Shown here in pieces: positions 46,604 to 54,657 of a DNA stretch of 64,000 nucleotides. Each line of letters starts with the position of its first letter. Within the stretch, counting starts at the first letter, position 1. The translations under genes were made by a program, and so were the position numbers. The notes under the pieces were generated by a model, which searched no databases, was not told where the DNA came from, and saw only the letters and a list, made by a program, of their open reading frames with translations. Source of the stretch: Acholeplasma sp964648225 (GTDB lineage: Bacteria; Bacillota_I; Bacilli_A; Acholeplasmatales; Acholeplasmataceae); contig CAZYKH010000002.1 of assembly GCA_964648225.1 (NCBI GenBank), positions 62,001-126,000 on the forward strand. The letters are read 5' to 3'.

Positions 46604-47025
46604 TTCGTATAAAATTATTAAACATAAAAGTTTAGAATTTTTAAACTAAATTTATTGTAGATCAGCTATCCGCATACAGATATCACCAGTGACAAATTAC
46701 TCGTTTGCTCTAAGCTTGTGACTAGATATATGGTATTAAGTATATTTATTTTTTTAGACATTATAAAACTGATTTTGAAAAATGAAGTGATGTAAATACA
46801 CACACCTATCCATTAATGGTAGTAGAAGTAATAGATATGCAGAGGGTATAAAATTATTAATATTATGACGCGTGAGATGATTAGCACTTGAGACAGGGAA
46901 ATACTCGTCACAAGTGAACTCAAACGCTGATTTACATCTCTTTAAATCATTATTCACATTCATTATCATGTTATGAATATGATTATATATAAGAATATAA
47001 TCCAATATCATGCTTAATCATAATC

Positions 47026-47037
47026 ATATACATTATA
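47026..47037 (-). repeat. Inverted partial copy of the dif core
   Basis: ATATACATTATA is the exact reverse complement of 47090-47101 inside the dif-like site, 52 nt away. It could form a hairpin or be a degenerate half site. Confidence 0.5.
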
Positions 47038-47083
47038 ATATACCCATTTAACTGATAGAACCAAACTGTTTTATTTATCAATT

Positions 47084-47111
47084 GGTGCCTATAATGTATA
47101 TTATGTTAACC
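47084..47111 (+). other. dif: dif site (XerC/XerD chromosome-dimer resolution site)
   Basis: XerC-type arm GGTGCCTATAA (47084-47094), central TGTATA (47095-47100), XerD-type arm TTATGTTAACC (47101-47111). Compared with the E. coli dif as I know it, 24 of 28 positions match, including the whole centre and the inner parts of both arms. It lies in a gene-free island where gene strand bias switches, 2.4 kb from a xerD gene. All these fit a replication terminus. Confidence 0.88.
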
Positions 47112-47408
47112 TAGTGATATGACCTTAACTGTGCGGTCAACTCATTTAGTGTGGAAATGTTGTTTAAAACTTTAGGTTAAATTTGTGGCTTCTTAGCTAC
47201 AATGGGGTCTATGCTATGTGAATTCATACATTAATCAGTTCATGATTTATCAAGTTCTCAGTGTTAACTATTTTTGATGGAAAAGTTCGAAAATCAGACT
47301 AAAAATATACTGATTGAATCATATACTTTTAAATGTGGCACGTATAAGATCAGCTAGCTAATAATAAATAATAGCTTTATTTTAACTATGAATTGTTATT
47401 ACTCAGAG

Positions 47409-47420
47409 CGTCATATGAGC
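47409..47420 (+). repeat. 12-bp direct repeat, copy 1
   Basis: CGTCATATGAGC, identical to 47995-48006. Its balanced base composition stands out in very AT-rich surroundings. Confidence 0.6.
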
Positions 47421-47514
47421 ATTCCAAGTTCTATTTACACGGTTAATACCCCATTCGAATTGTCTATATTTTTGCCTGTCCATGTGAATCATCATACGTT
47501 ATTTACTATACAAT

Positions 47515-47536
47515 GTTTATTTTTAGTAAACATACA
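47515..47536 (+). repeat. Terminus motif, long form
   Basis: GTTTATTTTTAGTA followed by AACATACA. It shares 20 of 22 positions with the copy at 47911-47932. Confidence 0.8.
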
Positions 47537-47910
47537 TTTTCATGATATTGATATATCATCATATTTTTATTTTAAAATAATTCTCAAATCTATTTTTAAA
47601 AATAGATGTTTAAGTATATTTTTTTAAAAAATTACACCTTTATTAAAATAATATAATGTGCATTTTATAACTAAATTACTTCATTCAATACAGTTTCATA
47701 TTTGCTATTTTTCACTTTTTATTTTTCTCTTAAATATTTTTTTCGGATGGATCATTACTAGATTTTTTTACTTTTTAATTCATAACTCTTTATAATTTGA
47801 TTTTGATTTAAAGCTAAATTTTCGATGATTTTCTACTTGTTCTTATCATGTAAATCTGTTATTTTTCTACAATAAACTATTTACCCTATGTTTACTAATA
47901 TTGTTATTAG

Positions 47911-47932
47911 GTTTATATTTAATAAACATACA
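47911..47932 (+). repeat. Terminus motif, long form
   Basis: GTTTATATTTAATA followed by AACATACA. It is the second long copy. Confidence 0.8.
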
Positions 47933-47994
47933 ATTTGAATATTTTTCACCAATCATATATAACATTTTTGGTTAATCTAACTCAAAAATGATGA

Positions 47995-48006
47995 CGTCAT
48001 ATGAGC
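47995..48006 (+). repeat. 12-bp direct repeat, copy 2
   Basis: CGTCATATGAGC, exact second copy 586 nt from the first. Confidence 0.6.
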
Positions 48007-48270
48007 GATTGAGTTTACAAAATGTAGGTAGTTATCTATCTCAAACTTTAATAAAAATGATCGTAATATCGTTTTTTTATAGTCACTAAGCATCTTCCAT
48101 AATTTAATTTTAGTTATATATTTTGTATTTAGTTTTAAGATTGGATGATTTTCAAACATCATTTTTTTATGTTTTTTTGTTGTTCTATCCAAAGTGGAAA
48201 TTACAGTAGTTCATTATAATCATGATGGTATAAATTCTAAGTTTTCTTGTACATTTATAGACAAAATAAA

Positions 48271-48293
48271 AAGGTGTAGTTTGACTACACCTT
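48271..48293 (-). terminator. Terminator of the hemW-xerD-deoB operon
   Basis: AAGGTGTAGT (48271-48280) pairs with ACTACACCTT (48284-48293). On the minus strand it is followed by TTTTATTTT. Confidence 0.9.
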
Positions 48294-48307
48294 GTTTATA
48301 TTTAGTA
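48294..48307 (+). repeat. Terminus 14-bp motif beside deoB
   Basis: GTTTATATTTAGTA, exact form, lying between the deoB terminator and the deoB stop. Confidence 0.8.
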
Positions 48308-48316
48308 AACTTAAAA

Positions 48317-49510
48317 TTATTTTAATTTATTTAAAAATGAAGTTCCATGCTCTGTTTTTTTTACTTTGAAGTTATCAGAAATTGTAGTTCCAATATCTGC
48401 AAAAGTTTCTAATACTGGTAACTTACCACCTGATTTAAAAGACTTACTATATGCAATCATTGGTACAAATTCTCTTGTATGATCAGTACCATGATAGGTT
48501 GGATCATTACCGTGATCAGCTGTTAAAATGAGTAAATCATCATCGTTTAATTTATCCATTAAAGCAGGTAATTGTTTGTCAAAATCCATAATGGCTTTTC
48601 CGTATCCTAATGGATCTCTTCGATGTCCATAAAGTGCATCAAAATCTACTAAATTTAAAAAGCATAATCCTGTAAAATCTTTAGTAGCCCAGTTTGTAAT
48701 TTGTTCCATACCATCATCATTTGAAACAGTCTTACTAAATTTATTGATTCCATATCCATCAAAGATATCATTGATTTTTCCTAATGCTACTACATCATAA
48801 TTTGCATCATCTAAGAAGTTTAAAGTGGTCTTTTCAAACGGTTTAATTGCGTAGTCTTTTCGGTTACTTGTACGTTTGAAATCACCCTTATTATTACCAA
48901 TGAAAGGTCTTGTAATTACACGTCCAACTTTCCACTCTGGTTTCATAGTAATGTCTCTTGCAATTTGTGAAATTCTATATTGTTCTTCAATCTGTATGAC
49001 TTCTTCATGCATCGCAATTTGAAGTACACTATCCGCTGAAGTATATACAATTAGGTCACCTGTTTTAACATGTGCTTCACCAAGATCTTTAATAATTTCA
49101 GTACCTGATGCTGCAATATTACCGATAACTTTACGTCCTGTTTTTAACTCTAATTCATCAATTAATTCTTGTGGAAACCCATGATCAGTAAATGTCTTAA
49201 ATGGTGTTGTTATATAAAGTCCAGTAATTTCCCAGTGGCCAGTCATGGTATCTTTTCCTAGAGATTTCTCGCTTATTTTAGTGACATATGAAGGGTGTTT
49301 TTCTATAGCTTTTGTACCTTTAATATCTATGATATTTCCAATACCTAATTTTTCTAAATTCGGTATTTTTAAATCCATACTTTCTGCAATATGTCCTAGT
49401 GTGTTTGACTTAGAATCATCAACACCATCATTAAAATATTGATGTGCATCTTCTGATGCACCTACGCCTAATGAGTCCATGACGATTAAAAATATACGTT
49501 TAAATCTCAT
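48317..49510 (-). CDS. deoB: Phosphopentomutase
   Basis: A 397-aa alkaline-phosphatase-superfamily mutase. IVMDSLGVGASEDA (residues 8-21) holds a metal ligand, and the phosphorylated threonine is in KDTMTGHWEI near 85. Further metal ligands lie in LVDFDALYGHR near 285 and LTADHGNDPTYHGTDHTRE near 325-343. It converts (deoxy)ribose 1-phosphate to the 5-phosphate, linking DeoA/DeoD to DeoC. ATG 49510 follows AAAGGAG and overlaps xerD by 11 nt. A xerD-deoB order also exists in Bacillus (ripX-drm). Confidence 0.96.
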   Translation of the reverse strand: MRFKRIFLIVMDSLGVGASEDAHQYFNDGVDDSKSNTLGHIAESMDLKIPNLEKLGIGNIIDIKGTKAIEKHPSYVTKISEKSLGKDTMTGHWEITGLYITTPFKTFTDHGFPQELIDELELKTGRKVIGNIAASGTEIIKDLGEAHVKTGDLIVYTSADSVLQIAMHEEVIQIEEQYRISQIARDITMKPEWKVGRVITRPFIGNNKGDFKRTSNRKDYAIKPFEKTTLNFLDDANYDVVALGKINDIFDGYGINKFSKTVSNDDGMEQITNWATKDFTGLCFLNLVDFDALYGHRRDPLGYGKAIMDFDKQLPALMDKLNDDDLLILTADHGNDPTYHGTDHTREFVPMIAYSKSFKSGGKLPVLETFADIGTTISDNFKVKKTEHGTSFLNKLK

Positions 49511-50411
49511 TTGTTTTCTCCTTTGCTCTTGGATGTGTTTTGCTATAAACATCCTTTAATCTTGTTTGTGAAATGTGGGTATATATTTGGGTTGTAGATA
49601 TATCTTCATGTCCTAATAAGTTTTGAAGACTTCTTAAATCCATCCCATTTTCTAATAAATGTGTCGCAAATGAATGCCTTAATGTATGAGGTGAAACTTT
49701 AGAACTTTCTAAATCTGCATCCTCTGCAAGCTTTTTTAATACCTTATAAAACCCAATTCTAGATAAAGGTTTTCCTTGGTTATTTAAAAATAATATGTCT
49801 GTTTTAGTTTGCCTTAGACTATCTCTGGCATCCACTAAGTAATTTCTAATTGCAATAATTGCCATATCAGATACAGGTACCATGCGTTCTTTATTACCCT
49901 TACCTGTTACAATAACATAGCTTTGTTGGATGTGGATATCGGTTGTTTTAATACTTAATAATTCAGAAACCCTTAATCCGGATCCATAGATCAATTCAAT
50001 TAAAGCTGTATTTCTTAAACCTAAAGGTGTTGAATTATCAATTGTTTCAAGCATCGATACAACTTCATCAATACTTAATATCGTAGGCAGATTTCTTTCT
50101 ATTTTAGGGCTAGCAATTAATTGTGTAACATCTTCATCCACTTCTTTTTCCATCATTAAAAACTTATGAAATGATTTAATTGATGTTAACTTTCTAGCCA
50201 CCGACTTTGAAGATAACCCTTTATTTTTAATACTTTTTATAAAGCCTTCTACTTGTTTGGTCGTAATACGATCAACAGATTTTATATGATGATACTTTTC
50301 CAAAAACAATTGATAGTCTTTTAAATCTCTTTGATAAGCATCCATTGTATTTTTAGATAGGCCTCTTTCATTATTTAAATAGTATATAAAATCATTTATT
50401 AAATAGGTCAT
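49500..50411 (-). CDS. xerD: Tyrosine recombinase XerD
   Basis: A 303-aa site-specific recombinase. The N-terminal SAM-like core-binding domain spans about 1-85. Catalytic residues are Arg in GSGLRVSELL (near 147), Lys in GKGNKERM, His and Arg in SPHTLRHSFATHLL (near 243), His in LLGHEDIS and Tyr in TTQIYTHI (near 277). The HPRAKE ending is typical of XerD. It should act at the dif site 2.4 kb away to resolve chromosome dimers. No second Xer protein is in the window; one may suffice or lie elsewhere. Confidence 0.94.
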   Translation of the reverse strand: MTYLINDFIYYLNNERGLSKNTMDAYQRDLKDYQLFLEKYHHIKSVDRITTKQVEGFIKSIKNKGLSSKSVARKLTSIKSFHKFLMMEKEVDEDVTQLIASPKIERNLPTILSIDEVVSMLETIDNSTPLGLRNTALIELIYGSGLRVSELLSIKTTDIHIQQSYVIVTGKGNKERMVPVSDMAIIAIRNYLVDARDSLRQTKTDILFLNNQGKPLSRIGFYKVLKKLAEDADLESSKVSPHTLRHSFATHLLENGMDLRSLQNLLGHEDISTTQIYTHISQTRLKDVYSKTHPRAKEKTNEI

Positions 50412-51499
50412 ACAAATATCATAAATACTTGATTACCAAGCATTGTACCTTCCTTTGTTAATCGTATATAATCGTCTTTGATTTCTAATAAACCAAGCTT
50501 TATCTTATCATGTATTTGTGGATATTTATCTAATAACTTCACATCATATTTAGATTCTAACCTAGGTATGTGTACACCCTTTGTAAGCCTTAAACCAAAG
50601 ATGAGTTCATCTTGTAGTTTTAAAGATTCTGTTTGATAAGTTTTTTCCTTTATAAAATGATCCATATAATGACTCATACCACGTTCATTATATGTGCGGT
50701 AATTATCAATAAATCCATGAGCACCTAAACCAACTCCGATATACTCACCCAAAGTCCAATATATCGTATTATGCAATGAATAATGATTATCTTTAGCATA
50801 ATTACTAATTTCATATTGTTCAAAGCCATGCTTCGTTAAATAATTCATTACATACTCATACATGATTGCTTCATTATCCTCATCCATCGGTTTAAAGTTA
50901 CCTTTTAAATATTGATGATAAAAATAGGTTTTATCTTCTAAAATTAAAGAGTAATAAGATATATGTGTTATATCTAGTTTAATAAACTGCTCTAAGTCAT
51001 ATTGAATGTGTTTTAATGTTTGACCAGGTATGGCAAATATTAAGTCAATTGAAATATATTGTATACCTAATGATTTTAAATCATCTACAATCCAAAATAC
51101 AGATTCTGCTTTATGTCCCCTATTTAAATACTTTAATATATCATCATCAAAACTTTGAACACCCATTGAAACACGGTTAATACCGTATTTTTTAAAAAGT
51201 AAGCCTTTTTCATGGGTATAGCTTTCAGGATTTAATTCAATACTATATTCTATAGGTTTAATAGCTACAAGTGAATCAAATAAATAGGTCAGTTGATCAA
51301 CACTAAGCATTGATGGTGTGCCACCACCAATAAAGATTGTTTCAATCGTATCAAAGTGCTTGCTGTAAGTCATTATTTCTTCTCTTAATTTCATTAAATA
51401 GCGATCAATAACATTTTGATTTCTAGGAACACTTTTAACAAAATCACAATAATGACATATATATTCGCAAAACGGTATATGTACGTATAAACCTTTCAT
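50408..51499 (-). CDS. hemW: Radical SAM protein HemW
   Basis: A 363-aa radical SAM enzyme starting GLYVHIPFCEYICHYCDF, with the CxxxCxxC cluster motif, GGGTPS near residue 56 and SMGVQSFDDDILKYLNRGH near 127. It lacks the extra N-terminal part and fourth cysteine of true HemN, so HemW (heme chaperone-like) fits better than coproporphyrinogen dehydrogenase. ATG 51499 follows GGCAGGT. It overlaps xerD by 4 nt. Its role in an organism that may lack haem synthesis is unclear. Confidence 0.9.
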   Translation of the reverse strand: MKGLYVHIPFCEYICHYCDFVKSVPRNQNVIDRYLMKLREEIMTYSKHFDTIETIFIGGGTPSMLSVDQLTYLFDSLVAIKPIEYSIELNPESYTHEKGLLFKKYGINRVSMGVQSFDDDILKYLNRGHKAESVFWIVDDLKSLGIQYISIDLIFAIPGQTLKHIQYDLEQFIKLDITHISYYSLILEDKTYFYHQYLKGNFKPMDEDNEAIMYEYVMNYLTKHGFEQYEISNYAKDNHYSLHNTIYWTLGEYIGVGLGAHGFIDNYRTYNERGMSHYMDHFIKEKTYQTESLKLQDELIFGLRLTKGVHIPRLESKYDVKLLDKYPQIHDKIKLGLLEIKDDYIRLTKEGTMLGNQVFMIFV

Positions 51500-51521
51500 G
51501 TTGTTACCTGCCTTCATATAT

Positions 51522-51530
51522 ATTATATCA
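51522..51530 (-). promoter_or_regulatory. Extended -10 promoter of hemW-xerD-deoB
   Basis: TG-A-TATAAT on the minus strand at 51530-51522, 23 bp before the hemW ATG and just downstream of the preceding terminator. Confidence 0.6.
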
Positions 51531-51538
51531 AAATAAAA

Positions 51539-51564
51539 AGGTATCTAGCCTGAAATAGATACCT
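51539..51564 (-). terminator. Terminator after the 53-aa protein gene
   Basis: AGGTATCTA (51564-51556 on the minus strand) pairs with TAGATACCT (51547-51539), followed by TTTTATTTT. A second small hairpin (TTTCCTT/AAGGAAA) lies at about 51582-51599. Confidence 0.9.
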
Positions 51565-51600
51565 CTTTTAGAGAGAGAAAATTTTCCTTAGAAGGAAAGT

Positions 51601-51762
51601 TTATCTTTTTTTATCAATTGATTGGTTGAGTATGTGAGATAAAAGTTCATCATTCACTTTATCAAGTTCCTCACTTACAATCTTCAAGTCACCTGTATCT
51701 GGATTTTTAGAAACTTTTTTAATCGTAGGACGTGTTGCTGTAATGTAATCTATTGTATACAT
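51601..51762 (-). CDS. 53-aa protein of unknown function
   Basis: A short gene with a textbook ribosome site (GGAGG, 7 nt before ATG 51762) and a strong terminator after it. The product starts MYTIDYITATRPTIKKVSKN and ends in HILNQSIDKKR. It is hydrophilic, with an acidic helix-forming second half (DLKIVSEELDKVNDELLSH). It has no membrane segment and no recognised family. It is downstream of an operator-controlled promoter and a 30-codon ORF, with an attenuator-like hairpin in between. Confidence 0.7.
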   Translation of the reverse strand: MYTIDYITATRPTIKKVSKNPDTGDLKIVSEELDKVNDELLSHILNQSIDKKR

Positions 51763-51781
51763 TTTATAACCTCCAATTCAT

Positions 51782-51818
51782 AAAAAAAGGTATGAATATA
51801 TAATATCCTTACCCTTTT
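51782..51818 (-). terminator. Attenuator-like hairpin between the two tiny genes
   Basis: On the minus strand AAAAGGGTA (51818-51810) pairs with TACCTTTT (51792-51785) with one bulged G, followed by a T tract. It overlaps the end of the 30-codon ORF, so translation of that ORF could influence termination. Confidence 0.5.
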
Positions 51819-51901
51819 AGTATATGTATTAAAAATATGTCAATTATTTGACCAGTAACTAATGAATTAATATGAACATTGCCTGTCGTAATACGCTTCA
51901 T
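51809..51901 (-). CDS. 30-aa peptide ORF
   Basis: ATG 51901 is preceded by GAGGGAATTAA and lies about 30 nt after the predicted transcription start. The peptide starts MKRITTGNVHINSLVTGQII and ends DIFLIHILKG: a polar first half and a hydrophobic second half that could touch the membrane. It may be a leader peptide for the downstream gene or a functional micropeptide. No family was recognised. Confidence 0.5.
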   Translation of the reverse strand: MKRITTGNVHINSLVTGQIIDIFLIHILKG

Positions 51902-51938
51902 TTAATTCCCTCACAAGTGTAATTATGTTTACACCATA

Positions 51939-51967
51939 ATGATAACATGAAAGCGCATACATGTCAA
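51939..51967 (-). promoter_or_regulatory. Strong promoter with operator in the spacer
   Basis: On the minus strand TTGACA (51967-51962), 17-bp spacer, TATCAT (51944-51939), with TG before the -10. The spacer consists almost entirely of the LacI/CcpA-type operator at 51948-51961, so repressor binding would block polymerase. Confidence 0.75.
51948..51961 (+). promoter_or_regulatory. LacI/CcpA-type operator (cre-like)
   Basis: TGAAAGCGCATACA matches 13 of 14 positions of the catabolite-responsive element consensus TGWAANCGNTNWCA, with the CG core central. The flanking A and T extend the dyad. Confidence 0.65.
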
Positions 51968-52044
51968 GCATTTTAATATTATTTGCGACACTTTTACACA
52001 AATAATTTATTGTTATTTTTAACTATTACTTATAGCAATTAAAA

Positions 52045-52073
52045 AGGATGTTTAATATGAATTTAAACATCCT
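52045..52073 (-). terminator. Terminator after lepA
   Basis: An 11-bp stem (AGGATGTTTAA at 52045-52055 with TTAAACATCCT at 52063-52073) with a 7-nt loop. On the minus strand TTTTTAATT follows. Confidence 0.9.
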
Positions 52074-52085
52074 AATTTAGGTCTT

Positions 52086-53927
52086 TTAATCATCTGAATT
52101 CGATAAGATTGCAAGAAACGCACTTTGAGGTATTTCAACACGACCAAAGCTCTTCATACGCTTTTTACCTTCTTTTTGTTTTTCAAGCAACTTCTTCTTA
52201 CGAGAGACGTCACCACCATAACATTTTGCTAAGACGTCTTTACGCATTGCCTTAATAGTTTCTCTGGCAATAATCTTACCACCTAATGCAGCTTGAACTG
52301 GAATTTCAAACATTTGGCGCGGAATTAAGTCTTTAAGTTTAGAAACAATTGCCTTACCACGTTGATATGCAAAATCTTTATGTACAATTACTGATAAAGC
52401 ATCTACAATTTCACCATTTAATAAAATATCCATTTTACGCAATTTAGATTCTATATATCCATCTAGTTCATAATCGAAAGATGCATAACCTTTCGTGCTT
52501 GATTTTAACTTATCAAAGAAGTCATAAACAATTTCTGATAAAGGTATACGATATACAATCATGACACGCGTTTGATCAACATAGGTCATATCAATAAAGA
52601 CACCCCGTTTTTTCTGACATATTTCCATAACTGCACCAACATAGTCTTTAGGACACATAATGGTTGCTTTAACGACTGGTTCTTCGATACGGTCTACCTT
52701 TTGTAAGTCCGGTAAAAATGTTGGATTATCTACTTTAACCACTGTTCCATCTGTTAAATATACATCATAAATAACCGATGGTGCTGTCGCAATCAACTCA
52801 ATATTAAACTCTCTTGAAATACGTTCCTGGATAATATCCATATGTAGTAACCCTAAAAACCCAGTTCTAAATCCAAAACCTAAAGCCTGAGATGTTTCAG
52901 GTTCATAAATTAGGGATGCATCATTTAATTTAAGTTTTTCTAATGCATCTTTTAAATCACGATATTGGTCTGGATCAATTGGATATAATCCACAAAATAC
53001 AACAGGATTTAACGTTCTATAACCCGGTAGTGGCTCACTTGCTTTTTTATGAACATGCGTAATCGTATCACCAACGTGCACATCATCTAATGTTTTAATC
53101 GATGCTGTAATATAACCAACATCACCTGGCCCTAAAACATCAACTGGTTTTTGAGTTGGTGTATAAACACCTACTTCAACTACTTCAAATTGAGCTTTAG
53201 TTGCCATAAACTCAATCATGTCACCTTTTTTAATCGATCCATTCATAATACGTATAGTAGGAATGACACCTTTATACATATCAAAGTATGAATCAAATAT
53301 TAAAGCTTGTAACGGTGCGGTTTCATCACCTTCAGGTGCTTTAATATCTCTAATAATACGTTCTAATATATCTTCAACACCTAAACCTGATTTACCACTT
53401 GCTTTAACAGCATCGGATGCATCAATACCGATAACATCTTCAATTTCTTTACGTACCTTTTCTGGGTCGGCACTTGGTAAATCAATTTTATTTAATACAG
53501 GAATAATTTCTAAATCATGATCAAGTGCTAAATAGACGTTGGCTAATGTTTGAGCTTGGATACCTTGAGCAGCATCCACAACCAAAACAGCGCCTTCACA
53601 AGCAGCCAATGATCTTGAAACTTCATAAGTAAAGTCAACATGCCCTGGTGTGTCTATTAAGTGTAGTATATATTCATTACCATCTTTAGCTTTATAAGTT
53701 AGCTGAACAGCGTTCAATTTAATGGTAATACCTCGTTCACGCTCTAAATCCATGCTGTCTAATAATTGAGATTTCATCTTACGTTCTTCGACTGTTGATG
53801 TCATTTCAAGTATACGATCGGCCAAAGTTGATTTACCGTGATCAATATGGGCAATGATTGAAAAGTTTCTAATATTTTTTTGTCTTTCATTTAATGTTTT
53901 TTTATTCAAGTTATTCATACCTTTCAT
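52086..53927 (-). CDS. lepA: Elongation factor 4 (LepA)
   Basis: A 613-aa translational GTPase. G1 is AHIDHGKSTL (near residue 26), G2 ERERGITI, G3 DTPGH, and G4 NKIDLP (near 145). EF-G-like domains II, III and V follow, then the unique LepA C-terminal domain with DLIPRQMFEIPVQAALG and DVLAKCYGGDVSRKKKLLEK. The GTPase acts on ribosomes during initiation or stalled elongation. ATG 53927 is the outer possible start; ATG 53918 or TTG 53909 behind AAAGGT are equally plausible. It is monocistronic. Confidence 0.95.
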   Translation of the reverse strand: MKGMNNLNKKTLNERQKNIRNFSIIAHIDHGKSTLADRILEMTSTVEERKMKSQLLDSMDLERERGITIKLNAVQLTYKAKDGNEYILHLIDTPGHVDFTYEVSRSLAACEGAVLVVDAAQGIQAQTLANVYLALDHDLEIIPVLNKIDLPSADPEKVRKEIEDVIGIDASDAVKASGKSGLGVEDILERIIRDIKAPEGDETAPLQALIFDSYFDMYKGVIPTIRIMNGSIKKGDMIEFMATKAQFEVVEVGVYTPTQKPVDVLGPGDVGYITASIKTLDDVHVGDTITHVHKKASEPLPGYRTLNPVVFCGLYPIDPDQYRDLKDALEKLKLNDASLIYEPETSQALGFGFRTGFLGLLHMDIIQERISREFNIELIATAPSVIYDVYLTDGTVVKVDNPTFLPDLQKVDRIEEPVVKATIMCPKDYVGAVMEICQKKRGVFIDMTYVDQTRVMIVYRIPLSEIVYDFFDKLKSSTKGYASFDYELDGYIESKLRKMDILLNGEIVDALSVIVHKDFAYQRGKAIVSKLKDLIPRQMFEIPVQAALGGKIIARETIKAMRKDVLAKCYGGDVSRKKKLLEKQKEGKKRMKSFGRVEIPQSAFLAILSNSDD

Positions 53928-54076
53928 GCTCTTAATATTTTATCACACTTTATGAAATGTAAACAATGTAATATGTTTCACATAAATTTTCATTACATTT
54001 TAAGCAAAATATATAAGTAATTATTTATTTAGCAATATAATGTATACATCAATTCACAAGAATGGGGGATAAATTT

Positions 54077-54646
54077 GTGAAAAAGCTATATATTTTTGCT
54101 GGCGCTGTTTTATTTGTTGTTGTTTTAATTGGAGCACTTTGGATCAGTGCTTATAATGGGGTTGTTACTAAAGAAAATGATGTGATACAAAAGCGTGCTA
54201 ATGTACATGCTACCTTATCTACACGTTTTGATAAAATGGGAACGATGATCGATGCTATAGAAAGTGCTAATACTACTGTACAAGGTTATCTAGATACAAT
54301 TATGGCAGCAAGAATCGCTTTTGCTAATGCACTTGCAAACAATGATATAGATGCATTAGATGCATCTGTAACAGAAATCAACTCAACTTTTTTCGATTTA
54401 GTTTCATATGTGGAAGATAATCCATCAAGTTATAATACAACGAGTCTTTATGCCAATGCCTTAGCAGAGTTTAATGCCTCTACGAACGTTGTTCTTACTG
54501 CCATACTTGCTTATAATACATCTGTTACGAAATATAATAATCATATTAAGACATTTCCAAATAATATATTTGTTGGTTCTAATAGTTTATTTGCGACATA
54601 CGAAGTTGATAACTATAACCAAACACTTCCAAGCTTTAATAGCTAA
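54077..54646 (+). CDS. lemA: LemA family membrane protein
   Basis: A 189-aa protein with one N-terminal membrane helix (about 3-23) and a LemA helical bundle outside the membrane: YNGVVTKENDVIQKRANVHA near residue 27, YNTSVTKYNNHIKTFPNNIF near 145, and YNQTLPSF at the end. GTG 54077 is chosen because GGGGGAT lies 8 nt upstream; the ATG at 54062 overlaps that site. LemA is typically encoded next to a TPM-domain protein, as here. Function is unknown. Confidence 0.85.
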   Translation: MKKLYIFAGAVLFVVVLIGALWISAYNGVVTKENDVIQKRANVHATLSTRFDKMGTMIDAIESANTTVQGYLDTIMAARIAFANALANNDIDALDASVTEINSTFFDLVSYVEDNPSSYNTTSLYANALAEFNASTNVVLTAILAYNTSVTKYNNHIKTFPNNIFVGSNSLFATYEVDNYNQTLPSFNS

Positions 54647-54657
54647 TTCTTTTAATT

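Larger units (their letters stand above)
46500..48270. other. Gene-free replication-terminus island
   Basis: About 1.8 kb, unusually AT-rich, between two converging gene blocks. The short open frames in it (up to 85 codons) lack ribosome sites, so I call no gene. It contains a dif-like site, six copies of a 14-bp motif, a 20-bp palindrome (ATCTATTTTTAAAAATAGAT, 47588-47607), a 12-bp exact direct repeat, and several shorter inverted repeats. Terminators close it on both sides. Confidence 0.8.

Noticed and set aside
46754..47011. 85-codon minus-strand open frame in the terminus island
   Set aside because: No ribosome site, no recognisable domain, and it lies in very AT-rich DNA next to dif.
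47388..47627. 79-codon plus-strand open frame in the terminus island
   Set aside because: No ribosome site and a composition unlike the real genes; it also covers a terminus motif copy.
47977..48192. 71-codon lysine-rich minus-strand open frame
   Set aside because: Would need a TTG start without a ribosome site; kept only as a possible remnant.
46500..48270. CRISPR array or insertion sequence in the island
   Set aside because: Repeats are few, irregularly spaced and in both orientations; no transposase, cas gene or terminal repeats with target duplication were found.
50408..51499. Calling this gene hemN (coproporphyrinogen dehydrogenase)
   Set aside because: The start and cluster motif match the shorter HemW group and the extra HemN N-terminal cysteine is absent.
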